64,000 nucleotides of DNA from Nonomuraea thailandensis (GCF_024172165.1 NZ_JAMZEB010000002.1:10991001-11055000); one strand, 5' to 3'. Counted from the first letter of the stretch, positions 16,304-25,647 are shown. Made by a program: numbers and translations. The notes: generated by a model not told the origin, from the sequence alone.

Positions 16304-17805
16304 TTCCCCGCCACCTGCGACCCGGCCCCGCCCGCCGCGCCCGCGCTCTCGGCCACCTGCGACCCGGCACCGCTCTGGAGCTGCGTGACGAGGCCGGGGA
16401 CCCCGAGTTGCCGCGCCGGCAGCGCCAATTCGTGCCCCGGCAGCTCCCGCCGTACGGTCATGGCGTTGTCCACCAGCGGCGTGGCCGACAGCCGCACCTG
16501 CCCCACCCCCTGCCGGAACGCCTCCGCATCCCACGGCAGCGACACCACGGCCCCCTCGGCGACCCGCGCGACGTCCTCGGCGGAAGGCTGCGAGGCGATG
16601 CCGAGCCGGGTCGTGAGCCGGTCGCCGACCAGCAGGCCCGCCAGGAGGCTCCGCCCGGCCGCGAGGGTGCGGCGGGGGCGGGGATCGCCGCCGTGCACCC
16701 AGGCGGTGACGATCTCGGCGACCAGCCGGGCGGCCGCGTGGCCGGGCCGGTCGGAGAGGCCGAAGTCGCCCAGGTCGAGCTGGTTGGCGGAGATCACCAG
16801 CGCCACCCGGTCCTCGGTCCAGCCGCGGGTGAAGTGCGTCCACCCCCAGGGGTACTCGCCGCCGTGCCCGATGTACGGGTGCTCGCCGCCGAAGACGTTG
16901 AACACCAGCCCGACGGACAGCCCGGGGTGCGGCCCCGCGAGGGTGCCACCGGACGCCTGAGCCGTGATCATCTGCGTCGCCAGGTCCTGGGAAAGGATCG
17001 GGGAACCACCATTGAGCATCGCCAGCACGAACCGGGCATGGTCGGCGGGCGTGCTCAGCGCCGATCCCGCCGGATAGTCGCCCGGGTACAGGGCGGGCAG
17101 CGGCAGCCACATCCCGGGCAGCGTCGCGTACCCGGTGGAGCGGCGGGCCAGCAGCTCGGCCGGCACGAAGTCGGGATGCTGGGCCCGCGGGAACACGGTC
17201 GAGCCCATCCCCAGCGGCGCGAACACGTGCCGTGCCATCCACTCGGAGAACGTCACCCCGTCGGGGTTGAGCAGCTCGACGAGGTGCCCGACGACGGCCA
17301 TCCCCACGTTGCTGTACTGGTACGCGGCTCCCACGGGCCCCGCCCAGAACGGGACCATCGTGCCCCCGTACGCGTCGGACCGCCCCGCCTCCAGCACCCG
17401 CCGCAGATGCTCCCCCAGCGGCGGGGGCGGCACCCGGTCGAAGTTGCCCATGCCGGTGCCGAGCCCGCTGCGGTGGGTGAGCAGGTCCCGCAGCGTGATC
17501 GGCCGCTGCCCGTGCGGGTTGACGACGGGCACGTACGGCTCGATCGAGTCGTCCAGCCCGATCACCCCGCGCTCCACGAGTTGCAGCGCGGCGACCCCGG
17601 TGTACGGCTTGCAGTCCGAGCCCGTGGGGCCGACCGTGCCCACCGTCATCGGCCGGCCGGTGGCCAGGTCCGCGACCCCGTACGCGCGGGCCAGCGCCAC
17701 CTCCGTGCCGGCCCCGACCGCGATCGACAACCCGGGCGTCCCGCAGTGCTCCATGATCTCGGGCACGAACGTGTCGAGCGCCTCTGCCAGCGTGCTGATG
17801 TCCAT
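16300..17805 (-). CDS. Cytoplasmic serine hydrolase, beta-lactamase family
   Basis: 501 residues. The catalytic SxxK is SDCK (GPTGSDCKPYTG, about 60-72), the second motif is YSN in YQYSNVG, and the third is HGG in GHGGEYPWGW. No signal peptide is present, so it acts inside the cell. A ~110-residue C-terminal extension ends in a Gly/Ala tail with a 14-residue duplication (GAGSQVA twice; the 17-bp DNA repeats are at 16310 and 16352). Its stop overlaps the MoxR start, making it first gene of the MoxR-VWA-repeat-protein operon. Upstream are twin TGTCAA-N8-TTGACA sites shared with the HTH-Clp_N gene. Confidence 0.88.
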   Translation of the reverse strand: MDISTLAEALDTFVPEIMEHCGTPGLSIAVGAGTEVALARAYGVADLATGRPMTVGTVGPTGSDCKPYTGVAALQLVERGVIGLDDSIEPYVPVVNPHGQRPITLRDLLTHRSGLGTGMGNFDRVPPPPLGEHLRRVLEAGRSDAYGGTMVPFWAGPVGAAYQYSNVGMAVVGHLVELLNPDGVTFSEWMARHVFAPLGMGSTVFPRAQHPDFVPAELLARRSTGYATLPGMWLPLPALYPGDYPAGSALSTPADHARFVLAMLNGGSPILSQDLATQMITAQASGGTLAGPHPGLSVGLVFNVFGGEHPYIGHGGEYPWGWTHFTRGWTEDRVALVISANQLDLGDFGLSDRPGHAAARLVAEIVTAWVHGGDPRPRRTLAAGRSLLAGLLVGDRLTTRLGIASQPSAEDVARVAEGAVVSLPWDAEAFRQGVGQVRLSATPLVDNAMTVRRELPGHELALPARQLGVPGLVTQLQSGAGSQVAESAGAAGGAGSQVAGK

Positions 17806-17806
17806 G

Positions 17807-17855
17807 TGTCAACGCTCGCATTGACATCCATGAAGTGTCAAGGCGGGCGTTGACA
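17807..17855. promoter_or_regulatory. Twin inverted-repeat operators in a divergent promoter
   Basis: TGTCAA-N8-TTGACA occurs twice, at 17807-17826 and 17836-17855, giving four half-sites at 14-15-base intervals between two divergent genes. CATAAT at 17858-17863 could be a -10 element giving a leaderless transcript starting at GTG 17870. Confidence 0.7.
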
Positions 17856-17869
17856 GTCATAATGGTACG

Positions 17870-18604
17870 GTGCCAGAGCTACCCGACCTCGCCGACCTGC
17901 TGTCGATCGTCGAAGAGCGCAGCGCGGACGACACCGACGCCCTGACCCGCCTGACCGTGGCCGAAGGCGTGCTGTCCGACCTGCAGAAGGTCGGCGATCG
18001 CCTGCTCGGCTACCTGGTCGAGCTGGCCCGGGCCGAGGGCTCCTCGTGGGCGGACGTCGGCGACCATCTCGGCATCAGCCGCCAGGCGGCCCAGCAGCGT
18101 TACGGCCGGCGCTGGTCCAGCCTCACCATCGCCGACCTGGCCAGGTCGGGAGCGTTCGAGCGGTACACGGGCCGGGCCAAGGAGACGCTCGAACGGGGCG
18201 AGGAGCACGCCCGCCGCCTCGGCCGGCCCTCCATCGAGGCCGGTCACGTGCTGCTCGGCATCCTCGACGACCCGAACACGCTGGCCGTCCGCGCCGTCGC
18301 CGCCCAGGACGCCGACCCGGCCGCCCTGCGCGAGGCCCTGGAACGGCGGCTGCCGACCGGCCCCGGCTCACCGGCGGCGCTGTCGGTGGGCGCCGACGCC
18401 CGGCGGGCACTCACGGCCGCGCTGACCGAGTCGGCGGAGCTGCGGCACAACTACATCGGCACCGAGCACATGCTGCTCGGCCTCCTGCACGACAAGTCAG
18501 GCCCGGCCGGGAAGCTCCTGTGGGAGCACGGGATCGCCCTGGAGCCGACGCGGGCGGCCGTCCGGGCCGCGCTGGAGGCGTTCCTGCGCTCCAGGGAGGC
18601 CTGA
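17870..18604 (+). CDS. HTH-Clp_N fusion protein, putative regulator
   Basis: 244 residues from GTG 17870. About residues 55-80 (SWADVGDHLGISRQAAQQRYGRR) form a helix-turn-helix. The C-terminal ~140 residues hold two Clp_N-type repeats (AGHVLLGILDD and GTEHMLLGLLHDKSG), the N-terminal substrate/adaptor domain of ClpA/ClpC. No AAA module is present. Such proteins may sense or recruit Clp machinery while binding DNA. The twin operators upstream are obvious candidate sites for autoregulation and for control of the divergent hydrolase-MoxR-VWA operon (inference). Confidence 0.85.
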   Translation: MPELPDLADLLSIVEERSADDTDALTRLTVAEGVLSDLQKVGDRLLGYLVELARAEGSSWADVGDHLGISRQAAQQRYGRRWSSLTIADLARSGAFERYTGRAKETLERGEEHARRLGRPSIEAGHVLLGILDDPNTLAVRAVAAQDADPAALREALERRLPTGPGSPAALSVGADARRALTAALTESAELRHNYIGTEHMLLGLLHDKSGPAGKLLWEHGIALEPTRAAVRAALEAFLRSREA

Positions 18605-20203
18605 TCAGGCGCCGATGCCGGTCAGCCCGACGAGCAGCGGCAGGAGCACGATGATCAGGAGCGCGCCGAGCACGTCGAAGCTCGCCCCCGACCGGATCAT
18701 GGTCGTGATCGGCACCACCCCCGACCCGTACGCGATCGCGTTCTGCGGCGTGGACACCGGCAGCATGAACCCGAACGACGCCGCGAACGTCGCCGCCAGC
18801 GCGGGCACGAACGGGTTCACCCCGGCCGCCACCGCGATCGGGATGACGATCGGCACCACCACGGCCGCCGACGCCGTGTTGCTGGTCGTCTCCGAGACCA
18901 GCACGGCCAGCACCACGGCGAACGCGGTGATGGCGAACACGCTGCCCAGCCCCAGCGCCGAGCCCGCCGACGAGCCGATGGTCTCGGCCAGCCCCGTGCC
19001 CTCCAGCAGCGAGCCGAAGATGATGCCGGTGCCGAACAGCACGATCGTGCCCCAGTCGATCTTGGAGGCGTCGCTCCAGGTGAGCGTGAACTCGCGCCTG
19101 CCCCAGTCGGTCGGCAGCAGGAACAGCAGCGCCGCCCCGAGCACGGCCACGACGCCCTCGTTCAGCCGGCCGCTGATCGTGGTGTAGAGGGCGGAGTCGG
19201 TCCCGGTGAACACCGCGACCAGGCCGGGGAAGATCCACAGGAACACGGTGGCGCCGAAGGCGACGAGGGTGTTCTTCTCCGCGCGCGACAGCGGGCCGAG
19301 GGTGGCGCGCTCGCGGTGCACGTACTCCTCCACGCCCTCGATCCTGCGGATCTCCGGCCGGTTGAGCAGGAGCAGCACGACCGCGAGCGCGGCGAACATG
19401 AGCGCGCAGATCGGCAGCGCCGTGAGCATCCACTCGGTGAACGAGATGCGCCTGCCGGTGGCCTCCTCGATGAGGCCGCGGCCGATCAGGTTCGGCGGGC
19501 TGCCGACGGGCGTGATCAGGCCGCCGACGCTGGCCCCGTACGCGAGCATCAGGACCAGCGCCGCGCCGACCCGCAGGCGCAGCGGGTTGAAGTCGGGCGC
19601 GACCAGCCCGCGGTCCTGCAGCAGCTTGGCGATGACGGCGAGCATGCCGAGCGCGGTGGGCAGCAGCATGGCGACGGTGGCGGTGTTCGAGACGAACGCC
19701 GACAGCAGGCACGTGATCAGGCCGAACGCCACGACCAGCCGGAACGTCGAGCGGCCCACCCCCGGCAGCGACAACATGCGGAAGGCGAAGCGGCGCGCCA
19801 CGCCGTGCTTGAGCATCGCCTGCGCCAGGATGAACGCGCCGATGAAGGTGAACAGCGTGGGGGAGCCGAGCGGGGTGAGCGCGTCGGCGGCGGAGGCCAC
19901 GCCGAGCAGCACGATCACGCCGACGCCGATGAGCCCGCCGACGGGGATGGGCACCGGCTCGGTCACCCACAACACGATGACCCCGAGCAGTACGGCCGCC
20001 AGCGTGTGCTGCTCGGCGTCCATCCGCAGCGGCAGCAGCAGGAAGGCCACCGTGACGAGCGGCGCGAGCCACAGGCCGGTGGTGCGCCTGGCCTTCTCGA
20101 AGCGTTCCTCGGCCGGCGTCAGCCGCTGCTCGCCGAGGCTCCGGTAGGTGGCGTGGCCCAGCAGGGCCTGGTCGACGTCCGTTCTCGGAGGGCCGGGGTT
20201 CAT
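18605..20203 (-). CDS. SLC13/DASS-family anion symporter
   Basis: 532 residues with about 12 helices. The two hallmark SNT motifs of divalent-anion:sodium symporters are present: FVSNTATVAMLLP and ETTSNTASAAVVVPI, with the ion-site loop TPVGSPPNL between them. GAGGAG precedes the ATG. The family imports C4-dicarboxylates, citrate or sulfate. The 63-base gap to the divergent tartrate/malate-type dehydrogenase makes tartrate or malate the likeliest substrate. Its 3' end abuts the HTH-Clp_N gene (stops adjacent). Confidence 0.92.
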   Translation of the reverse strand: MNPGPPRTDVDQALLGHATYRSLGEQRLTPAEERFEKARRTTGLWLAPLVTVAFLLLPLRMDAEQHTLAAVLLGVIVLWVTEPVPIPVGGLIGVGVIVLLGVASAADALTPLGSPTLFTFIGAFILAQAMLKHGVARRFAFRMLSLPGVGRSTFRLVVAFGLITCLLSAFVSNTATVAMLLPTALGMLAVIAKLLQDRGLVAPDFNPLRLRVGAALVLMLAYGASVGGLITPVGSPPNLIGRGLIEEATGRRISFTEWMLTALPICALMFAALAVVLLLLNRPEIRRIEGVEEYVHRERATLGPLSRAEKNTLVAFGATVFLWIFPGLVAVFTGTDSALYTTISGRLNEGVVAVLGAALLFLLPTDWGRREFTLTWSDASKIDWGTIVLFGTGIIFGSLLEGTGLAETIGSSAGSALGLGSVFAITAFAVVLAVLVSETTSNTASAAVVVPIVIPIAVAAGVNPFVPALAATFAASFGFMLPVSTPQNAIAYGSGVVPITTMIRSGASFDVLGALLIIVLLPLLVGLTGIGA

Positions 20204-20266
20204 CGTCTGCTCCTCACGTTGCCGCCGTCTTGGACGTTTCCCCGGAGCGCCGGTTGAATCGGGAGC

Positions 20267-21322
20267 ATGACGACGCATGACATCGCGGTGATCCCCGGAG
20301 ACGGCATCGGGCTCGAAGTGACCCCCGCGGCCCTGGAGGTGGCGCAGGCGGCGGGCCGGCGGCACGGCTTCGCGTTCCGGCTCACCGAGTACGACTGGTC
20401 GTGCGAGCGCTACCTGCGGGAGGGCGCCATGATGCCGCCCGACGGCCTCGACCGGCTGCGCGGCCACGACGCCGTCTTCCTCGGCGCGGTCGGCGCGCCC
20501 GGGGTGCCCGACCACGTCTCGCTGTGGGGCCTGCTCATCCCGATCCGGCGGGCTTTCCGCCAGTACGTGAACCTGCGCCCGGTCCGGCGTTTCGAGGGCG
20601 TCGAGAGCCCCGTGCGCGGTGACATCGACCTCGTGGTGGTGCGGGAGAACACCGAAGGGGAGTACAGCGAGATCGGCGGCCGGATGAACCGCGGCTTCCC
20701 GGAGGAGATGGCGGTGCAGGAGGCGGTGTTCACCCGGGCGGGGGTGACCCGCGTGCTCGACTACGCCTTCGAGCTGGCCGGCCGCCGCCGGGGATACCTG
20801 ACCTCCGCCACCAAGTCCAACGGGATCGTGCACACGCTGCCGTTCTGGGACGAGCTGGTCAGGGAGCGCGCGGCCGGGCATCCCGGCGTGCGCTGGGACC
20901 AGGAGCACATCGACGCGCTCTGCGCGAAGCTGGTGCTGGAGCCGTCGCGGTTCGACGTGCTCGTGGGCTCGAACCTGTTCGGCGACATCCTCAGCGACCT
21001 GGCGGCGGCGGTCGCGGGCAGCATCGGCATCGCGCCGTCGGCCAACCTCAACCCCGAGCGGGAGTTCCCGTCCATGTTCGAGCCCGTGCACGGGTCGGCG
21101 CCGGACATCGCGGGCCAGGGCGTGGCCGATCCGATCGGGGCCATCTGGTCGGCCGCCCTGATGGTGGAGCACCTGGGGCACGCCGGAGCGGCCGACGAGA
21201 TCGTGGCCGCCATCGCGGACGTCCTGGCCAAGGGGGACGTGCGCACACGGGACCTGGGCGGGACGGCCGGCACCGAGGAGTTCACCCGCGCGGTGCTGCG
21301 ATCCCTCGACGGCGCGGCCTGA
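20267..21322 (+). CDS. Tartrate/D-malate dehydrogenase, isopropylmalate-dehydrogenase fold
   Basis: 351 residues. Nucleotide and metal sites of the beta-decarboxylating dehydrogenases are clear: IPGDGIGLEV at the N-terminus, VRENTEGEYSE at about 125, YLTSATKSNG with the catalytic Lys, DVLVGSNLFGDILSD with metal Asp residues, and FEPVHGSAPDIAGQG near 276. The LWGLLIPIRRAF region fits the TtuC/DmlA group better than LeuB. The expected reaction is NAD-dependent oxidation or oxidative decarboxylation of tartrate or D-malate. It pairs with the divergent DASS transporter. Confidence 0.88.
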   Translation: MTTHDIAVIPGDGIGLEVTPAALEVAQAAGRRHGFAFRLTEYDWSCERYLREGAMMPPDGLDRLRGHDAVFLGAVGAPGVPDHVSLWGLLIPIRRAFRQYVNLRPVRRFEGVESPVRGDIDLVVVRENTEGEYSEIGGRMNRGFPEEMAVQEAVFTRAGVTRVLDYAFELAGRRRGYLTSATKSNGIVHTLPFWDELVRERAAGHPGVRWDQEHIDALCAKLVLEPSRFDVLVGSNLFGDILSDLAAAVAGSIGIAPSANLNPEREFPSMFEPVHGSAPDIAGQGVADPIGAIWSAALMVEHLGHAGAADEIVAAIADVLAKGDVRTRDLGGTAGTEEFTRAVLRSLDGAA

Positions 21323-21348
21323 CGGTAGAGGCAGCCCTACCACGATCG

Positions 21349-21362
21349 TCCCGTATACGGGA
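21349..21362. promoter_or_regulatory. 14-bp perfect palindrome upstream of serine hydrolase
   Basis: TCCCGTATACGGGA lies 38 bases before the ATG at 21400, in the promoter region. It looks like an operator; the regulator is unknown. Confidence 0.45.
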
Positions 21363-21399
21363 TCGCCACCGCACCCTGACCGTCCGTAGTTTTGACCGC

Positions 21400-22506
21400 A
21401 TGATCGCCACGAGTCTCCGCCGGTGGACCGGCGCCCCCGCCCTCGCCCTCGCCGTCCTGTGCGGCGCCGCCACGCAGGCCACCGCCGCCGCCGGCCCCGC
21501 ACTCGACGCGACCCTGGACGAGCTCGTCACCGAGGAAGGCTTCCCCGCCGCCCTCGCCGCCGTGCAGTCACGCGACGGCAGGACGCGCCACTACACCGCG
21601 GGGCTGAAGGAGCGGCCGCCGGCCAACGGGTACGTGCGCATCGGCAGCAACACCAAGACCTTCACCGCCGTGACCGTGCTGCAGCTCGTCGGCGAGGGCA
21701 AGGTCAAGCTGGACGCCCGAGTCGAGACGTACCTGCCGGGCCTGCTGCGCGGCAGCCGCGCCACCGTGCGCCAGGTCCTGCAGCACACCAGCGGCCTGCC
21801 CGAGTACACCGACACCCTCTTCGCCAAGGGCGCCCTGCCCATCCTGCACAGGCACTACGAGCCGCGGCAGCTCCTCGGCCTGGCGCTGCGCAAGAAGCCG
21901 CAGTTCGCGCCCGGCGCCAAGTGGGCCTACAGCAACACCAACTACATCGTCGCGGGCCTGCTCATCGAGAAGGTCACCGGTCACCGGGCAGGCGAGGAGA
22001 TCACCAGGCGCACCGTCGACAAGCTCGGCCTGACCCGCACCTACTTCCCGGCCGACGGCGACCGGCGGATCCGCCGGCCGCACCCCACCGGGTACCACCG
22101 GGACGACCCCGCGCAGCCGATGACCGACGTCACCGAGTTCGACCCGTCCCAGGCCTGGACCGCCGGACAGATGATCTCCACTCCCGGCGACCTGAACCGC
22201 TTCTTCACCGCGCTCCTCGACGGCAGGCTGCTCAAGCCCGCCCAGCTCAAGGAGATGCGCACCACCGTCCCCGCGCCGCAGGTCGGCCGCGACGGCCGGT
22301 ACGGCCTGGGCCTGAGCAGCGTGAAGCTGTCGTGCGGCGTCACGGCGTGGGGACACGGCGGCGCCATCCCCGGCTACTACACCTCCAACGCCGCCACCGA
22401 GGACGGCCGCGCCGCCGCCGTCGCCGTCACCCACCTGCCCGCCTCCGCTCCCGCCCAGCAGAAGGTCGAGGCCGCTCTGGACACCGCCATCTGCGCTCAG
22501 CGCTGA
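21400..22506 (+). CDS. Secreted D-alanyl-D-alanine carboxypeptidase-like serine hydrolase
   Basis: 368 residues. A Sec signal peptide (SLRRWTGAPALALAVLCGAA, cleavage near ATAAAG) precedes a beta-lactamase/D,D-peptidase domain. Its motifs are SNTK in IGSNTKTFTAVTVLQL, YSN in WAYSNTNYIVAGLL, and HGG in GHGGAIPGYYT. It probably trims cell-wall peptides or a related D-amino-acid substrate outside the membrane. It overlaps the 3' end of the convergent polytopic gene by 10 bases. Confidence 0.9.
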   Translation: MIATSLRRWTGAPALALAVLCGAATQATAAAGPALDATLDELVTEEGFPAALAAVQSRDGRTRHYTAGLKERPPANGYVRIGSNTKTFTAVTVLQLVGEGKVKLDARVETYLPGLLRGSRATVRQVLQHTSGLPEYTDTLFAKGALPILHRHYEPRQLLGLALRKKPQFAPGAKWAYSNTNYIVAGLLIEKVTGHRAGEEITRRTVDKLGLTRTYFPADGDRRIRRPHPTGYHRDDPAQPMTDVTEFDPSQAWTAGQMISTPGDLNRFFTALLDGRLLKPAQLKEMRTTVPAPQVGRDGRYGLGLSSVKLSCGVTAWGHGGAIPGYYTSNAATEDGRAAAVAVTHLPASAPAQQKVEAALDTAICAQR

Positions 22507-24773
22507 GGCGCCCGGTGCACCACGCGGTCGTCGCCGCGCCCCGGCCAGGCCATGACGAGCAGCCGCTGGCCCACCTTCCGCTCCCAGTCGGGCGGGTCGT
22601 AGTGGACGCGGATGCGGTAGTGCCCCTTCCTGCCCCGCAGGGAGAGGTCGGGCAGCTCGACGCCGGCCAGGTTGTCGGTGAGCTCGATGACGCCCGTCGG
22701 GCTCTCGTACCCGACCTCGACGACGTGCTGCCAGCCCTTCGTCTCGACCGGGGGACGGCGGTCGTAGGTCTCGGTGGTGACGCAGACGCCGTAGGTGGTG
22801 TCGACCTCGATGAGCAGGTGACCGGGTGCGGTGGCCACCAGATCGACGTCCCGCCCGTACAGGCCGGACTCCGGCACGTCCGCGTCCTCGTACGCCTCCA
22901 GCCCGATCTCCGGCCAGACCGGCTCCTTCCTCCGGGTGGCCCGCACGGGCTCGACCAGCGGCCGGTGGCGCGGCGCCCGGTCGCACATCGCCTGTTCCTC
23001 CGCCTCCCACGCCAGCATCTCGGCCTCCTCCTCGGCCGCCGCCTGCTCCACGTCCGCTTCGGCCTTCGGGCAGATGCTCGCCAGGAGCCCGGCGTGTTCG
23101 AGCGGGTCGATCCCGTACGCCTGCCGGAACCGGGCCCTGTCACGCGGGTCGCCGCTCGTGTAGACGCCGCACATGCGGCGCCCGTACGCGATCACCCGCC
23201 GGTCCGGCATGTCCGCGCCGAACAGCGGGGCGGTGCTGTACCGCACCCCGCACACGAACGCGCGCTCGCCGGTCATCCCGGTGGAGGACCCGCGGCTCAG
23301 CTCGGACTCGCACTCGCCGTAGGTGCTGGTCCGGTCCGGCTCCTGGTCCGACGCCGGCACCAGGGCGAGCAGCGCGCCGGTGGCCAGGCTCGCGGCGGCC
23401 ACCCGGTACGGGCCGCGCCTGGCCGGCCGGGTGGCGTACGCGAGCGTGAGGAGCAGGGCGGAGGCCGTGAAGGCGGCGCTGTACCAGAGCGGGGAGATGC
23501 CGGGCTCGCTCGCGAGCAGCTCGTCGAACGTTGTCGGGCCGCGGCCGTGGCGGGAGCCGACGAGGCTCGGGCCACTGCCGTAGAGGGAGACGTCACCGGC
23601 GACCGCGTCCCTGTGGCCGGTGCCAGGAAAGATCGCGTCCCAGAGGGCGGCTTCGAAGGCCTGGGCCGCCCGCGTTCCCTCGTTCCAGGTCGTCATCCCG
23701 CTCACCACGCCGGCCGCCGCCGCGAGCAGCAGCGCCGCGCTCGTGCCGAGCACGAGCCGCCGGGTGCGCAGCAGCACGGCCGCCAGCACCAGCCCCGACG
23801 CGCCGCCGATGCCGATGAGGAGGTCGAGCGGGAGCCAGAGCTGCCGCAGGAACCAGCCGTTCCCGGAGAACCAGGACACGATCGCCCCGCGCGGCCCGAT
23901 CCAGGCGAACACCCCGTTCACGCCGTTGACCACGGCCGGCACCAGCGGCACCACCACCGCCGCCCCCTGCGCCGGCCACCACCGCAGCGCACACCTGGGC
24001 GGGCTGACGGAAGGTGCCCCGGGCTCGCCGGCGACCTCGCGCGCGGACCGGCCGAGCCACACCATCATGATCACGTCCAGGACCAGGCCGAGCCCCTCGA
24101 ACCACACGTAGGACCGGCTGAAGGGGGAGAACTCCGGCCCGAGCACCGGCCCCGCGGCGAACACCGCTCCCGCCCACAACGTGCCCCGCCGCCAGCGGCC
24201 GTCCTTCGCCTGCGCCACCAGCGTCAGCACCAGCCAGAGCAGCCACGGCACCCCGCTCGCGGGCAGGACGTCGTCAAGAGCCCGGCCATCGGCCCCGGCC
24301 ACCTCGAGCGCCGCGACGGCGAGCCTGCGCACCGGCATCAGCAGCCCGGCGACGAGCGCCACCACCCGTAACGGCAGGGACACCGGGCGCATCACCCGGA
24401 AGAACAGCACCGTCGCGGCGACCTGCGCGAGATCCTGGGCCGCGTCGGACTCAAGGGACAAGCGGTCGACGAACTCGAACGCCAGCCAGGCGTACAGCGC
24501 GATCCGCAACAACCGCTCGTCCCGGCCCGGCCGCCGCCCGGCGTCGTGCCGCTTCGGCAGGATCTGCCACAGACCCCAGACGCGTACCAGCCCGACCAGG
24601 ACCACCATGGCGAGGAGGTCCGGGGCCACGTCGTCCGGCTCACCGGGGAACCGCGCGTAGACGAACGCCATGGAGAGCCGGGCATCGCCGGTCGTCAGGG
24701 CGACGACGCCGGACGCGGCGACCAGGATCGCCAGGGCGGCGACGACGACCAGGCCGGAACGGTGGCGGAGCAC
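22497..24773 (-). CDS. Large polytopic membrane protein with C-terminal beta-rich domain
   Basis: 758 residues. About 10-12 hydrophobic helices fill residues 1-480. A soluble region follows, rich in Glu/Ala (EQAAAEEEAEMLAWEAEEQA near 570), and then a C-terminal domain of ~115 residues. That domain (GHLLIEVDTTYGV, GWQHVVEVGYESPTG, GHYRIRVHYDPPD, MAWPGRGDDRVV) matches in motif order the stand-alone 180-residue protein at 12639-13181. Function unknown. The gene is isolated between convergent and co-directional neighbours. Confidence 0.75.
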   Translation of the reverse strand: MLRHRSGLVVVAALAILVAASGVVALTTGDARLSMAFVYARFPGEPDDVAPDLLAMVVLVGLVRVWGLWQILPKRHDAGRRPGRDERLLRIALYAWLAFEFVDRLSLESDAAQDLAQVAATVLFFRVMRPVSLPLRVVALVAGLLMPVRRLAVAALEVAGADGRALDDVLPASGVPWLLWLVLTLVAQAKDGRWRRGTLWAGAVFAAGPVLGPEFSPFSRSYVWFEGLGLVLDVIMMVWLGRSAREVAGEPGAPSVSPPRCALRWWPAQGAAVVVPLVPAVVNGVNGVFAWIGPRGAIVSWFSGNGWFLRQLWLPLDLLIGIGGASGLVLAAVLLRTRRLVLGTSAALLLAAAAGVVSGMTTWNEGTRAAQAFEAALWDAIFPGTGHRDAVAGDVSLYGSGPSLVGSRHGRGPTTFDELLASEPGISPLWYSAAFTASALLLTLAYATRPARRGPYRVAAASLATGALLALVPASDQEPDRTSTYGECESELSRGSSTGMTGERAFVCGVRYSTAPLFGADMPDRRVIAYGRRMCGVYTSGDPRDRARFRQAYGIDPLEHAGLLASICPKAEADVEQAAAEEEAEMLAWEAEEQAMCDRAPRHRPLVEPVRATRRKEPVWPEIGLEAYEDADVPESGLYGRDVDLVATAPGHLLIEVDTTYGVCVTTETYDRRPPVETKGWQHVVEVGYESPTGVIELTDNLAGVELPDLSLRGRKGHYRIRVHYDPPDWERKVGQRLLVMAWPGRGDDRVVHRAPQR

Positions 24774-24845
24774 GGGTGGTTCCTCGGGGGGCGAAGGAAC
24801 AGAGCGCCCAACCCTAACGATGCGGCCGCTCTGAAGTCGATCAGG

Positions 24846-25481
24846 TCACGGCACCCGCTGCGGCGCCAGGGCGACCACACCCGTCAGCCAGTCGGCGAGG
24901 TGGTCGCGCTCGACGAGCAGGAGCGGCCGGCGGGCGTTCAGCGCCTCCTCGCGGGCCTGGCGGGTGAGGTGGCCGGAGGTGACGAGGACGCCGGTGTGCC
25001 CGTCGAAGGTGTTGGCCAGCGCCCCCAGGAAGTTACGCACCTCGGGGGCGCCGACGGTGCGGCTGTAGCGCTTGCACTGCACCGCGTACGGCACGCCCCC
25101 GGGCGCGACGGCGGTGATGTCGACGCCGCCGTCGCCTTTGCCGCCCCGCTCGCGCACCCGGCGGAACCCTTCGGCGATCATGCGTTCGGCGATGAGGTGC
25201 TCGAATTGCGACCCGGACATGAGATCGACCTTCGCCAATTCCGTGTTGGCGGCGAGGAATTGCCGCCGGCGGGCTTGGATGGTCCGATATCGCAGGAAAA
25301 GAGCACCCCCGAAGAGCGCTGCCAGAAGCACGAGAACGCTCAAGGCCACCCCCGGATTCTCCACTGCGAATCTGGCCGCGAGGGCGACCGCGATGGCGGC
25401 GCTCACCAGGACGATCAGAAACAACTGCGCCTTTCCGCTCGACTTGGTGCGTTTCCTGCGGCGCCCGGATCGCCTGGCCAT
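24846..25481 (-). CDS. Membrane-anchored Mrr-type restriction endonuclease-like protein
   Basis: 211 residues from the second of two adjacent ATGs, five bases after AGGAGG. A basic N-terminus (RRSGRRRKRTK) and two transmembrane helices (about 18-40 and 45-65) lead to a cytosolic Mrr_cat nuclease domain. Its motifs are LMSGSQFEHLIAERM, GKGDGGVDITA with catalytic Asp, and YAVQCKRYS with the QxK pair. Mrr proteins cleave methylated DNA; membrane-bound forms are common in actinomycetes and may act on incoming DNA. No methyltransferase partner is adjacent. Confidence 0.85.
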   Translation of the reverse strand: MARRSGRRRKRTKSSGKAQLFLIVLVSAAIAVALAARFAVENPGVALSVLVLLAALFGGALFLRYRTIQARRRQFLAANTELAKVDLMSGSQFEHLIAERMIAEGFRRVRERGGKGDGGVDITAVAPGGVPYAVQCKRYSRTVGAPEVRNFLGALANTFDGHTGVLVTSGHLTRQAREEALNARRPLLLVERDHLADWLTGVVALAPQRVP

Positions 25482-25647
25482 CATTTCCTCCTCAAGGGTG
25501 GTGCTGATGGTGATTATGAACGGCGGCACCGACAGAATCGGGCCTCGCGGGAGATCGGAGCCGGCCGGCCGAACTTTCGGTGACCTCCGGATGGCCATGC
25601 GGCAAACCCTCTTCTTCTCCGGAAAACGGGGCTGTTAGCGTCCGGGC

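Noticed and set aside
22507..24371. Long plus-strand open frame opposite the polytopic membrane gene
   Set aside because: Low-complexity Arg/Pro/His sequence and no start signal; the minus-strand frame has clear helices and a domain.
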